Source: Pyrinomonadaceae bacterium
GTDB taxonomy: Bacteria > Acidobacteriota > Blastocatellia > Pyrinomonadales > Pyrinomonadaceae
Length of the DNA stretch: 64,000 nt
Assembly: GCA_019694355.1 (NCBI GenBank)
Contig: JAIBCB010000002.1
Coordinates: forward strand, 124,001-188,000
Direction: 5' to 3'
A program made the position numbers and the translations under genes. The notes beneath the pieces were generated by a model. It did not search any database. It had not been told where the DNA came from and saw nothing but the letters and a program-made list of their open reading frames with translations. Every line of letters starts with the position of its first letter. Position 1 is the stretch's first letter. Of this stretch, positions 52,948 to 61,287 are shown one piece after another.

Positions 52948-54480
52948 ATGGAAAGCATTAAAGCTAACGAGATCAACGAGATCATACGTGCACAGATCGA
53001 AAATTTTGACGCGTCAATGACGGTTGCCGAGGTCGGCACGGTCATCAAGGTTGGCGACGGTATCGCTGAGATCTTCGGCCTTGAAAAGGTGATGGCCGGC
53101 GAGTTGCTGGAGTTCCCGCACGCTGTGCGCGGCCTCGCACTCAACCTTGAAGAAGACAAGGTCGGATGTGTTCTTTTTGGCGACTTTCAAAAGATCAAAG
53201 AGGGCGACGAAGTAAAGCGTACGCGCCGCATCATGAGCGTGCCGGTCGGCGACGCGATGATCGGCCGTGTGGTTGACGCTCTCGGCAATCCGATCGACGG
53301 CAAAGGCGAGATCGTTACGGATACATATTTTCCTGTCGAACGGATCGCTCCCGGCATCATCGACCGTCAGCCCGTCAAAGAGCCGCTCCAAACCGGTCTC
53401 AAGGCGATCGACGCGATGGTCCCGATCGGCCGCGGCCAACGCGAACTTATCATCGGCGACCGCCAGACCGGAAAGACGGCCGTTGCGATCGATACGATCA
53501 TCAACCAGAAGGGCAAGGACGTTATCTGCGTTTATGTCGCTATCGGACAGAAGGCCTCGACCGTTGCGCAGGTTCGACAAAAGCTCGAAGAGCACGGCGC
53601 GATGGACTACACGATCATCGTGAACGCATCAGCGTCCGATCCGGCAGCTATGCAGTTCCTTGCTCCGTATTCGGGCTGTGCGATGGGCGAATACTTCCGC
53701 GATAACGGGCGTCACGCTCTGACGATCTACGACGATCTTTCGAAGCAGGCCGCCGCATACCGCGAGATCTCGCTTCTGCTCCGCCGTCCTCCGGGCCGCG
53801 AGGCATATCCGGGCGACGTTTTCTATCTACACTCACGCCTTCTCGAACGTGCGGCAAAGATGTCGGATGCGCGCGGCGGCGGTTCGTTGACGAGCCTCCC
53901 GATCATCGAAACGCAGGCCGGCGATATTTCGGCATATATCCCGACGAACGTGATCTCGATCACGGACGGTCAGATCTTTTTGGAATCCGACCTGTTCAAC
54001 TCGGGCGTGCGTCCGGCCATCAACGTCGGAAACTCGGTCTCGCGCGTGGGCGGTTCTGCACAGATCAAAGCGATGAGGTCGGTCGCGGGTACGCTCCGTA
54101 TCGACCTTGCACAGTTCCGTGAACTCGCTGCATTCGCACAGTTCGGTTCTGATCTTGATAAAGCGACGCAGGCGCAGCTCGAACGCGGCCGCCGCCTGAC
54201 GGAGATCCTAAAACAGAGCCAGTATCAGCCGATGCCCGTGGAAGAACAGGTGTTCGTCATCTGGACGGTTACGAAAGGCCACGCCGATGACATCGCGGTC
54301 GAAGATCTGAAACGCTTCGAGGAAGAACTCGTTTCCTTCGTCAAGACCTCGCATCCTGCGGTCCTTTCGTCGATCAGGGACAAGAAGAAACTCGACGACG
54401 AGATCGAGGCTTCGCTTCTCGAAGCGGTCGAAGATTTTAAGGCGACGCGTTGGGAGACCGCAAAAGGGGCTAGAGCCTAA
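52948..54480 (+). CDS. atpA: ATP synthase F1 subunit alpha
   Basis: 510 aa. Walker A GDRQTGKT at 170-177, the P-loop-following [11 protein letters not shown], the DELSEED-neighbour region, and the signature [17 protein letters not shown]. The nucleotide-binding non-catalytic chain of F1. 78 nt after atpH. The usual next gene atpG is displaced by an inserted toxin-antitoxin pair. Confidence 0.97.
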   Translation: MESIKANEINEIIRAQIENFDASMTVAEVGTVIKVGDGIAEIFGLEKVMAGELLEFPHAVRGLALNLEEDKVGCVLFGDFQKIKEGDEVKRTRRIMSVPVGDAMIGRVVDALGNPIDGKGEIVTDTYFPVERIAPGIIDRQPVKEPLQTGLKAIDAMVPIGRGQRELIIGDRQTGKTAVAIDTIINQKGKDVICVYVAIGQKASTVAQVRQKLEEHGAMDYTIIVNASASDPAAMQFLAPYSGCAMGEYFRDNGRHALTIYDDLSKQAAAYREISLLLRRPPGREAYPGDVFYLHSRLLERAAKMSDARGGGSLTSLPIIETQAGDISAYIPTNVISITDGQIFLESDLFNSGVRPAINVGNSVSRVGGSAQIKAMRSVAGTLRIDLAQFRELAAFAQFGSDLDKATQAQLERGRRLTEILKQSQYQPMPVEEQVFVIWTVTKGHADDIAVEDLKRFEEELVSFVKTSHPAVLSSIRDKKKLDDEIEASLLEAVEDFKATRWETAKGARA

Positions 54481-54545
54481 GCGAGTGTATCCCAACGGGA
54501 GTACATTGGGTTGACGTTGGTGCCGCTGCATGCTAATTTAGATCC

Positions 54546-54869
54546 ATGCAGAATAAGGAAGTCAGACTTAATATCAGGATCGGCGAGGCGACTGTTGCCG
54601 ATCTTAAGACAGCGGCTCGGCTTCGGGGACTTTCAGTCTCGTCGCTCGTCAATATGCTCGTGGCGAAAGTGATCCGCGAGGAGAAGGCTATCGCACCCGA
54701 GGAATTCGGCATCGAGCGGGAACGCTCGGGAAGTAGCGGTTTTCGGCCTGGACGCGGCAATTGGCGCGAGGCAATGGAGAATGTGAGAGGGATCTGGGAA
54801 GATCGGGACGATCTTCCTGATCTTGATGAACTAAGGCGCAGTTGGGACCGCGACGTTTGGAAGGATTAG
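54546..54869 (+). CDS. Ribbon-helix-helix-like antitoxin (VapB-type)
   Basis: 107 aa. The first 45 residues form a ribbon-helix-helix DNA-binding motif: VRLNIRIGEATVADLKTAAR, then GLSVSSLVNMLVAKVIREEK. The remainder is charged and Trp-rich (NWREAMENVRGIWED, RSWDRDVWKD), suited to wrap the toxin. Stop 5 nt before the PIN-domain gene. Sits between atpA and atpG on the same strand. Confidence 0.82.
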   Translation: MQNKEVRLNIRIGEATVADLKTAARLRGLSVSSLVNMLVAKVIREEKAIAPEEFGIERERSGSSGFRPGRGNWREAMENVRGIWEDRDDLPDLDELRRSWDRDVWKD

Positions 54870-54874
54870 ATATT

Positions 54875-55258
54875 TTGCCCGGGTTACTGATCGATTCCAA
54901 CGTCTTTGTTGACTATCTTCGCGGCCGTGCGGAGGCCGTGAAGTTCGTCGACGGGATCACTGAACGGATCGCAATATCGGCCATAACGGTCGCGGAACTT
55001 TATGCCGGTGTTCGGGAAGGTGAGGAACGAAGACTACTCGATTCCCTCGTCGCCGGGCTTGATGTGATCGAAGTGACGAAAGAGATCGCGGCCCAAGGCG
55101 GCTTACTTTTGCGGGGATATATGCGGTCGCACGGGGTCGGTTTTGCGGATGCAGTGATAGCAGCGACGGCGACCGAAGCCGGATTTGACCTAGTGACGCT
55201 GAACAGAAAGCATTTTCCGATGTTTCCGAATCTGATCGTTCCGTACGAACGGAGTTAA
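54875..55258 (+). CDS. vapC: PIN-domain ribonuclease toxin (VapC-type)
   Basis: 127 aa from TTG 54875 (MPGLLIDSNVFVDYLRG), chosen because AAGGA lies 9 nt before it; the frame is open further upstream inside the antitoxin gene. PIN catalytic acids: D7 in LLIDSNVFVDYL, E in TVAELYAGV, D in GFADAVIAATA and the terminal D in FDLVTLNRKHF. VapC toxins cut tRNA or rRNA. Stop 8 nt before atpG, so it is fully embedded in the atp operon. Confidence 0.9.
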   Translation: MPGLLIDSNVFVDYLRGRAEAVKFVDGITERIAISAITVAELYAGVREGEERRLLDSLVAGLDVIEVTKEIAAQGGLLLRGYMRSHGVGFADAVIAATATEAGFDLVTLNRKHFPMFPNLIVPYERS

Positions 55259-55266
55259 GTTTTTTT

Positions 55267-56148
55267 ATGGCAAGTCTTTTGGACATGCGCCGACGCATCA
55301 AGTCGGTCAAGAACACACAGCAGATCACGAAGGCGATGAAGATGGTCGCCGCTGCAAAGCTAAAGCGCGCGCAGGATCGCGTTACGGCATCGCGTCCGTT
55401 CGCGGGTAAGATGACGGAGGTTTTGGGCGGATTGAGCGCAAAGGTCGCTGATGATTTTTCGCATCCGCTGCTTGATGCTCGCGGTGACGAAAAATATCTC
55501 GTTGTTCTTATCTCGGCGGATAAGGGGCTTGCGGGTGCATTCAATGCCAACGTTATCAAGGCTACGCAGGCGTTTCTAAAAGAGAATGCGGCAAAGCAGA
55601 CCGAAATGGTCGCCGTCGGCCGCAAGGGCCGCGACTTCTTCAAACGCCGCGAGATCGAGCTGACAGACGAGTACATCGGCCTTACCGGCAGCGGCCAGGT
55701 GAATTATCCTGATGCCGTGGGTATCGCCGAGAAACTCATACAGCAATTCACGGACGACACCTCGATCGACAAGGTTTTCGTCGTGTTCACCGAGTTCAAA
55801 ACGGTCCTTTCGCAGAAGCCGGTCATTCAGCAGCTGCTTCCCATTCCGCGTGCGGAAGAAACTGAGGAAGAAGGAGCGGCGGCCTCGGCCGAGGCCGAAT
55901 ATATCTACGAACAGCCTGCACCCGAGATCTTCGGGCAGCTGCTTCCCAAATACGTCATCACACAGATCTATCGCGGAATGCTTGAGTCGGTCGCTTCCGA
56001 GCAAGGCTCGCGTATGACGGCGATGGATTCCGCATCGAAGAATGCGGGCGAGCTCATCGACACCTTGACGCTCAATATGAACCGCATTCGCCAGGCAGCG
56101 ATCACCAAGGAGATCATTGAAGTCGTCTCCGGTGCCGCCGCAGCGTAA
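55267..56148 (+). CDS. atpG: ATP synthase F1 subunit gamma
   Basis: 293 aa. The N-terminal rotor helix MASLLDMRRRIKSVKNTQQI-TKAMKMVAAAKL and the C-terminal helix RMTAMDSASKNAGELIDTLT with LNMNRIRQAAITKEIIEVVS are diagnostic. Forms the central stalk. Begins 8 nt after the toxin gene. No atpD or atpC follows; unrelated small membrane proteins do. Confidence 0.95.
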   Translation: MASLLDMRRRIKSVKNTQQITKAMKMVAAAKLKRAQDRVTASRPFAGKMTEVLGGLSAKVADDFSHPLLDARGDEKYLVVLISADKGLAGAFNANVIKATQAFLKENAAKQTEMVAVGRKGRDFFKRREIELTDEYIGLTGSGQVNYPDAVGIAEKLIQQFTDDTSIDKVFVVFTEFKTVLSQKPVIQQLLPIPRAEETEEEGAAASAEAEYIYEQPAPEIFGQLLPKYVITQIYRGMLESVASEQGSRMTAMDSASKNAGELIDTLTLNMNRIRQAAITKEIIEVVSGAAAA

Positions 56149-56270
56149 CACCGATCTATCCTCTGCAAGTTCCGCAAGCAAGGTGAATAGTTGAAAATCT
56201 TCGTATTTTCGACTATTCTTTGCTTGCTTTCCAGCCTTTAGGGCAAATTCACTTCTAAGGAGAAAATCTA

Positions 56271-56525
56271 ATGCTCGCAATGCTCGGTTGGTTGTTGATA
56301 TTGGTTGGTACGATCTGGTTGGTCGTCACGGCGATCCAGACAGGGAAGACCACAGGTGAAAAGGTTCTCTGGGCCCTCGTTACGTTCCTTTGCGAACCAT
56401 TGGGCGGAATTGTCTTTTATTTCGTTCAGAAGCAGGGGATGATCCCGCTCCTGCTGGTTATCATCGGCTGGGTTTTAATGGTCGTTGGTGGTGGAATGTC
56501 GATGTTCTCGGCATTGAGCCGATAG
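56271..56525 (+). CDS. Small membrane protein, unknown
   Basis: 84 aa with three hydrophobic segments (MLAMLGWLLILVGTIWLVVT, VLWALVTFLCEPLGGIVFYF, LLLVIIGWVLMVVGGGM). AAGGAG lies 8 nt before the ATG. The central piece PLGGIVFYFVQ resembles small phospholipase D-nuclease N-terminal-like or DUF-type membrane proteins, but nothing firm. Clear RBS makes it credible. Confidence 0.7.
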   Translation: MLAMLGWLLILVGTIWLVVTAIQTGKTTGEKVLWALVTFLCEPLGGIVFYFVQKQGMIPLLLVIIGWVLMVVGGGMSMFSALSR

Positions 56526-56541
56526 ACGCTCCACTCTGTAA

Positions 56542-57006
56542 ATGTTCAGTATCCTTTCGCGGCGCGGAACGGTTTGGCCTTACGCGCCGCTCATTATTTG
56601 GACGGTGATCGTGCTTGCCCTCGGCACGGGACTCGGAGCAATGGACGAGACCTCGCGGTTCATCGGCCCGTTCCTAAAATGGCTGCTTCCTAACACACCG
56701 CCTGAGACTATAAAGTTCATCCACGCCCTTATTCGAAAGTTCGCGCATTTCGCTGAGTATGCCGTTCTCGCTTTCCTTGCCTGGAATGCGTTCAGATATT
56801 TCTCACGCCCAATTCTGTTCGCCTTTCTCTTGGCGGCCGCGGTCGCGATCATCGATGAATTCGACCAAAGCTTCAACTCCGCCCGAACGTCATCCATCTA
56901 CGACATTCTTCTCGACTGCGCCGGAGCTCTTTCGGTATGCGTGGCCCTCTATTTCGTCTTAAGGTATTGGCAACGATTCCGACATCCAAGTGACCAGGGA
57001 GAATGA
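56542..57006 (+). CDS. VanZ-family membrane protein
   Basis: 154 aa, four membrane segments. VanZ features: SRFIGPFLKWLLPNT, IRKFAHFAEYAVLAFLAWNA (His-Glu in the helix), and AIIDEFDQSFNSARTSSIYD (the E-xxQ-x-F-xxGR-like element). Relatives contribute to glycopeptide or teicoplanin tolerance in some bacteria, but general function is unknown. 16 nt after the small membrane protein. Confidence 0.85.
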   Translation: MFSILSRRGTVWPYAPLIIWTVIVLALGTGLGAMDETSRFIGPFLKWLLPNTPPETIKFIHALIRKFAHFAEYAVLAFLAWNAFRYFSRPILFAFLLAAAVAIIDEFDQSFNSARTSSIYDILLDCAGALSVCVALYFVLRYWQRFRHPSDQGE

Positions 57007-57109
57007 GTTCCCGCACACCGTGTAAAGTCTTATCAGACCGCAAAACTTCCTTTTCCGCGAACTTTGTGGCATATTCTTCGTTAATATCGACGGTAAGGAG
57101 ACGCCATTA

Positions 57110-58279
57110 ATGAGTATTTTCGACAAAGTAAAAGAAGCGGCATTGAATCAGTTCATTGAGGTCATCGAGTGGCTCGATGACACGGGCGATACCTTGGTGT
57201 ATCGATTTCCGGTCGCCGGACAGGAGATAAAGAACGGGGCTCAGCTCATCGTTCGCGAATCTCAGGCCGCGGTCTTCGTACACGAAGGCCAGGTCGCGGA
57301 TGTCTTTACTCCCGGTAAATATGAGATCGACGGCGGGAACACGCCGATCCTGACCAAGCTCGGAGCCTGGAAATACGGCTTCAACTCGCCGTTCAAATCC
57401 GAGGTCTATTTCGTCAATACGAAGCAATTCTCGGATATGAAGTGGGGCACGTCGAACCCGATAATGCTCCGCGATGCGGATTTCGGCATCGTCCGCCTGC
57501 GTGCATTCGGCGGATACAGCCTGCGCGTCTCGGATCCGGCGGCCTTCATACGTGAGATCGCGGGCACGAATGCACAATTCCAGACCGAGGATATCGAAGG
57601 CCAGCTGAAGCGTTCGGTCGTTACCGAATTCTCTGATGCTCTCGGCGAACTGAAGATCCCGGCTCTTGACCTTGCTTCGCAATACAAAGAGCTCGGCGAG
57701 AAGATCCGCGGCGTCATCAACCAGGATTTCTCTTCGTGGGGCCTTGAGGTGGTCAAATTCTACGTCGAGAACATCTCGCTTCCCGAAGAGGTCGAAGCGG
57801 CGATGGACAAGCGTGCTTCGATGGGCGCTCTTGGCGACGCACAGAAATATATGCAGTTCCAGGCGGCCGACGCCCTTCGCGATGCCGCTCAGAACGAAGG
57901 CGGCGGTGCGGGCTTAGGCGCAGGCCTCGGTGCAGGCTTTGCGGTCGGCGGCCAGATGGCGAACGCCTTTGGAATGGGCACGCCGGGCGGCCAAGCCGCT
58001 CCGGGCGGCGCGGTTCCGGTCGCGGCGACCGTCGCGTGTCCAGACTGCGGCAAGCCGAATGCGGCTGCGGCAAAATTCTGTGCCGAGTGCGGCTCGAAGA
58101 TCGAGGTCGCAAAGGTTCCGTGCATCAAGTGCGGCGCGCAGCTTCGCGAAGGTGCAAAGTTCTGCTCAGAATGCGGCTCTTCGCAAGAAAAGCAGAAGTG
58201 CGCAGGCTGCCAGCAGGAACTTGCTCCCGGTGCGAAATTCTGCCCGGAATGCGGAGCAAAGGTCGAGGCCGCAGTCTAA
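57110..58279 (+). CDS. SPFH-domain protein with three C-terminal zinc ribbons
   Basis: 389 aa. AAGGAG lies 8-9 nt before the ATG. Residues about 25-230 match the SPFH/band-7 'virion core-like' YdjI group (NGAQLIVRESQAAVFVHEGQ, FTPGKYEIDGGNTPIL, GVINQDFSSWGLEVVKFYVE). A Gly/Ala-rich hinge (about 262-300) leads to three double-CxxC zinc ribbons: CPDCGKP...CAECG, CIKCGAQ...CSECG and CAGCQQE...CPECG. No membrane helix. Such proteins are thought to associate with membranes or phage-shock-type complexes. Confidence 0.88.
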   Translation: MSIFDKVKEAALNQFIEVIEWLDDTGDTLVYRFPVAGQEIKNGAQLIVRESQAAVFVHEGQVADVFTPGKYEIDGGNTPILTKLGAWKYGFNSPFKSEVYFVNTKQFSDMKWGTSNPIMLRDADFGIVRLRAFGGYSLRVSDPAAFIREIAGTNAQFQTEDIEGQLKRSVVTEFSDALGELKIPALDLASQYKELGEKIRGVINQDFSSWGLEVVKFYVENISLPEEVEAAMDKRASMGALGDAQKYMQFQAADALRDAAQNEGGGAGLGAGLGAGFAVGGQMANAFGMGTPGGQAAPGGAVPVAATVACPDCGKPNAAAAKFCAECGSKIEVAKVPCIKCGAQLREGAKFCSECGSSQEKQKCAGCQQELAPGAKFCPECGAKVEAAV

Positions 58280-58282
58280 CTA

Positions 58283-58897
58283 TTACTTCTGAACTGGGGC
58301 GTTCATCAGATCCGTGGACGCCCTAAAAAAGTAGATAGAGGCCGTTGGGTCGCTATCTTTCTTATTCTTGTCTGCATTCGGGACGTACAGGATTATTAGG
58401 CCCTGCTGCTTGCCGTTCTCGAGCTTTTGAAAGATGCAGGCATGGCCCATCGCGCCTTCGGCTCCGCCGTCAAGACAAGGCTTGTCCATACCCTCTTTTA
58501 GATCCCAGTTTCCGGCCGCCTTCATTCTCTCCGCAGTGTAGAATTTATCGATATCGAGATCAGTCCCCTTATACTCGAAAAAGATGAAGTCAACCGAAAC
58601 GGGGTTTTGTTTCTGATCGCCGCCCTTGTTCTTGTCATCCTGGTTCATACCCGCGAACACGAGGTTCACGAAGCCGCGTAGAATGATATTCACCGTTAAA
58701 GGCATTTGATCGTTAAGCGATTCGCCGAGCCCGTCCATTTTCGGCACGTCCTGCCATAGTGAATCGACCTTGTTCGTTTTCATTCCTTTGTCCAACTGCT
58801 TCTCCACCTGCTTTTCGGCCATACGCCCGATCGAGCTGCAGGACAGTACCGCAAAGATCAGGACAATAGCACCAAGTGCCTTAGATATAACTTTCAT
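58283..58897 (-). CDS. Lipoprotein of unknown function
   Basis: 204 aa. Lipobox VLSC after MKVISKALGAIVLIFA. No recognised domain: a short helical part (MAEKQVEKQLDKGMKTNK), then alpha/beta segments (SVDFIFFEYKGTDLDIDKFY, GHACIFQKLENGKQQGLIIL) ending in FRASTDLMNAPVQK. Stops 3 nt from the convergent SPFH gene. Confidence 0.7.
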   Translation of the reverse strand: MKVISKALGAIVLIFAVLSCSSIGRMAEKQVEKQLDKGMKTNKVDSLWQDVPKMDGLGESLNDQMPLTVNIILRGFVNLVFAGMNQDDKNKGGDQKQNPVSVDFIFFEYKGTDLDIDKFYTAERMKAAGNWDLKEGMDKPCLDGGAEGAMGHACIFQKLENGKQQGLIILYVPNADKNKKDSDPTASIYFFRASTDLMNAPVQK

Positions 58898-58971
58898 ATT
58901 TGCCTCCCGACATTCCGACTTTACTCCTCTACGGGTTAAAATCGTAGTAAAAATATTCGTGTCGGGAGAAA

Positions 58972-59157
58972 ATGATCAAAAATATGGCTGTCAGTCCTGA
59001 GTTAGTGGAGATACTTCGCTGTCCAAAATGCAAGTCAAAGGTCGAGCTGCAAGGCGAAGATGCTCTGAAGTGCGTCAACCCCGAGTGCTCGCTCGTCTAT
59101 CCTGTTCGCGATGACATTCCCGTAATGCTCGTCGAAGAGGCCGCGGCCGGGAAATGA
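58972..59157 (+). CDS. Trm112/UPF0434-family zinc ribbon protein
   Basis: 61 aa. CPKCKSK near 17-23, then CVNPECSLVYPVRDDIPVML, the Trm112p signature. Bacterial members are small proteins that can activate methyltransferases; no partner is known here. The stop overlaps the next gene's ATG (ATGA), so translation is coupled to a 2H phosphoesterase-like protein. Confidence 0.85.
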   Translation: MIKNMAVSPELVEILRCPKCKSKVELQGEDALKCVNPECSLVYPVRDDIPVMLVEEAAAGK

Positions 59158-59645
59158 TCGAAACCGTCCGAAGGCGTCAGGCAACCTTGTTCCTGAATGG
59201 GCAAACCTTTGTCGATGACATACGGCAGCGATTCAACCCTGAGCAGGCGAAATTGATCGCCTCCCATGTCACGCTCATTCGCGAAGACGAGGTTGCAGAC
59301 TGGGCCGAGGTCGGGCGGCGGCTTTCGGCGATAGATGCGAGACCCGTTACGCTGCATTTCGTCCGGCTTGAACGCCGCGATGATCTTTTGATGCTGACCT
59401 GCGGCGATCCTACGTTCGAATTTGACGACCTTCGAACACTTCTGCTGGCGGATAATGAACCGCCTCGCAAGCACGAACCGCACATAACGCTTATCCATCC
59501 GCGAAACGGCAGATGTACCGACGAGGTCTTCGGCGAGATCGAGTCTCGATTTCTGCCTTTCAGTTTCACCTTCGATGAAGTTTCATTTATCGAACAGACG
59601 AACGGCGGCAAATGGACGGTTCTCGATACCTTTAGGCTGGCTTGA
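59154..59645 (+). CDS. 2H phosphoesterase-like protein (2'-5' RNA ligase type)
   Basis: 163 aa. The two H-x-T/S motifs of the 2H superfamily are visible as SHVTLIRE (about 38-45) and PHITLIHPRN (about 108-117), with spacing expected for LigT-like proteins. Acts on 2'-5' linked or cyclic nucleotide phosphates in known members. Coupled to the Trm112-like gene. Confidence 0.82.
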   Translation: MIETVRRRQATLFLNGQTFVDDIRQRFNPEQAKLIASHVTLIREDEVADWAEVGRRLSAIDARPVTLHFVRLERRDDLLMLTCGDPTFEFDDLRTLLLADNEPPRKHEPHITLIHPRNGRCTDEVFGEIESRFLPFSFTFDEVSFIEQTNGGKWTVLDTFRLA

Positions 59646-59648
59646 AGA

Positions 59649-60695
59649 TTGAAACATACTCCTCAACAGATCGACTGGGAATCCGTGCGTCGCATACTCG
59701 TGATCCGCCTTCGTTCGATCGGCGACACGGTGCTTGCGACGCCCGTTCTATCGACGCTTCGGCGGGAGTTGCCTCACGCTGAGATCGACATCGCGCTCGA
59801 ATCGTGGGTCGCGCCGCTCCTCGAGGGCTTTGAAGGTGTCGGCATACAAAGCATCGGCGCGGATGCCGCAACGCGTCTAAGGGCCGCCGCAAGGCTCAAA
59901 AAGCGGCGTTACGACGCGGTCATCAACCTGCATGGCGGCTCGACCAGCTCGACGCTCGCGGCCGCGACGCTTGCCAAATATCGCCTCGGTTTTTCTCATT
60001 ATCGTTTCCCGCGGACATACACGCATCTTTACGGTTCGCCCGCCGATCTTTGGGGCACGACCGAGCTGCATTCCGTCGAGCAGCAGCTTGCGTTGATCGG
60101 CCTCGCCGGCATCAAGATCGACCGCGGCGAACCGACGTCGCTGCCCGCGAATGACGCGGCCGAAGCCTCGGTCGAGAGCCGGCTTGATACCTCCGAAAGG
60201 ATCGCTCTACTTCATCCGGCGGCGGCATACGAGACGAAGCAGTGGCCGGCGGAGAATTTCGCCCGTGCTGCCGAACACCTCGCTTCAAAAGGCTTTCGTG
60301 TGTCGGCCGTTGCCGCTGCGAACGAGGCCGCGACGCTCGCGTCGGTGCGGCGTGCGGCAAAATGCGAGATCGCGTCGTTCACCGACCTCAGCCTGCCCGA
60401 ACTGACCGCGCTTGCACGTCGTGCCGATGTTTTTGTCGGGAACGATTCCGGCATCGCGCACATCGCGGCCGCCGTCGGGACGCCTTGCGTCGTGATCTTC
60501 GGTTCGTCGAACCGCGTGCACTGGCGGCCGTGGACGCAGGCCCCTAGCGAGATCGTTTTCGAAAAGTTCGCGTGCCAGCCTTGCCCGGGCGACATCTGCC
60601 GCGAATTCGGCGAACCACGCTGCATCCTCTCCGTCCCCGTCGCCAACGTCCTCACCGCCATCGACCGCCGCGTCGAATTGAGAACGGAAAATTGA
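59649..60695 (+). CDS. Glycosyltransferase family 9 (heptosyltransferase-like)
   Basis: 348 aa from TTG 59649; GTG 59685 (VRRILVIRLRSIGDTVL) is an alternative closer to the conserved start. GT9 markers: RLRSIGDTVLATPVLSTL, LHPAAAYETKQWPAENFARA and VGNDSGIAHIAAAVGTPCVV. Cysteines near the end (CQPCPGDICREFGEPRC) are common in GT9. Predicted to add heptose or a similar sugar to lipopolysaccharide core, in the cytoplasm. Begins 3 nt after the 2H gene. Confidence 0.9.
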   Translation: MKHTPQQIDWESVRRILVIRLRSIGDTVLATPVLSTLRRELPHAEIDIALESWVAPLLEGFEGVGIQSIGADAATRLRAAARLKKRRYDAVINLHGGSTSSTLAAATLAKYRLGFSHYRFPRTYTHLYGSPADLWGTTELHSVEQQLALIGLAGIKIDRGEPTSLPANDAAEASVESRLDTSERIALLHPAAAYETKQWPAENFARAAEHLASKGFRVSAVAAANEAATLASVRRAAKCEIASFTDLSLPELTALARRADVFVGNDSGIAHIAAAVGTPCVVIFGSSNRVHWRPWTQAPSEIVFEKFACQPCPGDICREFGEPRCILSVPVANVLTAIDRRVELRTEN

Positions 60696-60706
60696 GAACG
60701 GAGAAC

Positions 60707-60773
60707 TCACCACTCACCACTCACCATTCACAATTCACAATTCACCACTCACCACTCACCATTCACAATTCAC
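60707..60773. repeat. Tandem 35-nt low-complexity repeat
   Basis: Two copies of a unit starting TCACCACTCACCACTCACCA, at 60707 and 60742, directly behind the GT9 gene, in the style of the other low-complexity spacers. Confidence 0.75.
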
Positions 60774-60822
60774 GTAGTCGATGTTGGAATATGCGAATGG
60801 CGTCGGTAGGATTTTTTTTGTG

Positions 60823-61287
60823 ATGAAACCCGAATACTCAGACGTGGTAAAAACGATCCTTGCCCGCCCGCGAAACGGTGCGGGCGACGGCATCCCGCTT
60901 ACTCGCGGCGAGGCCGCGATGCTCTTCTTTGACGGCTACGCCGGCGACGGCCCCGAACTCCTCGACGTCCGTGCCCTCGGCTACGCCCATGACGAACTCT
61001 GGCACGGCCTCACTCACAGCGACGTCTTCAGCACCGACCACGACTCCGACGCCGCCTTCATCTGGTCAAAATGGCCACCCCTCGAACTCTGGTGTAGCCC
61101 AAACGCTAAAGAATCGAAATATAATACAAGTACAACAAACCACATGTTACCGTCCGACGGAGTTGATTTCTGTGCTAAACTCATGAGTTGCATCGCTGAC
61201 ATTTTCTCATTAGAATTAGTGATTCCCATTTCAATAGCTAATGATGATTCCTGCCATCTCTTTATTCAGCGGTTGTGGAGGCTCTGA
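60823..61287 (+). pseudogene. Host gene apparently cut by inserted DNA
   Basis: From ATG 60823 about 90 codons read as ordinary G+C-rich coding DNA (MKPEYSDVVKTILARPRNGA ... AFIWSKWPPLELW). Near 61095 the base composition drops sharply and the frame continues as unlikely protein (CSPNAKESKYNTSTTNHMLP) to a stop at 61287, overlapping the methyltransferase start. I read this as a 5' fragment of a host gene of unknown function, fused by chance to foreign DNA. An alternative ATG lies at 60781. A complete small protein cannot be excluded. Confidence 0.45.

Noticed and set aside
54842..54874. Upstream TTG start for the PIN toxin at 54842
   Set aside because: It would overlap the antitoxin gene and add residues without PIN similarity; AAGGA at 54861 fits the TTG at 54875.
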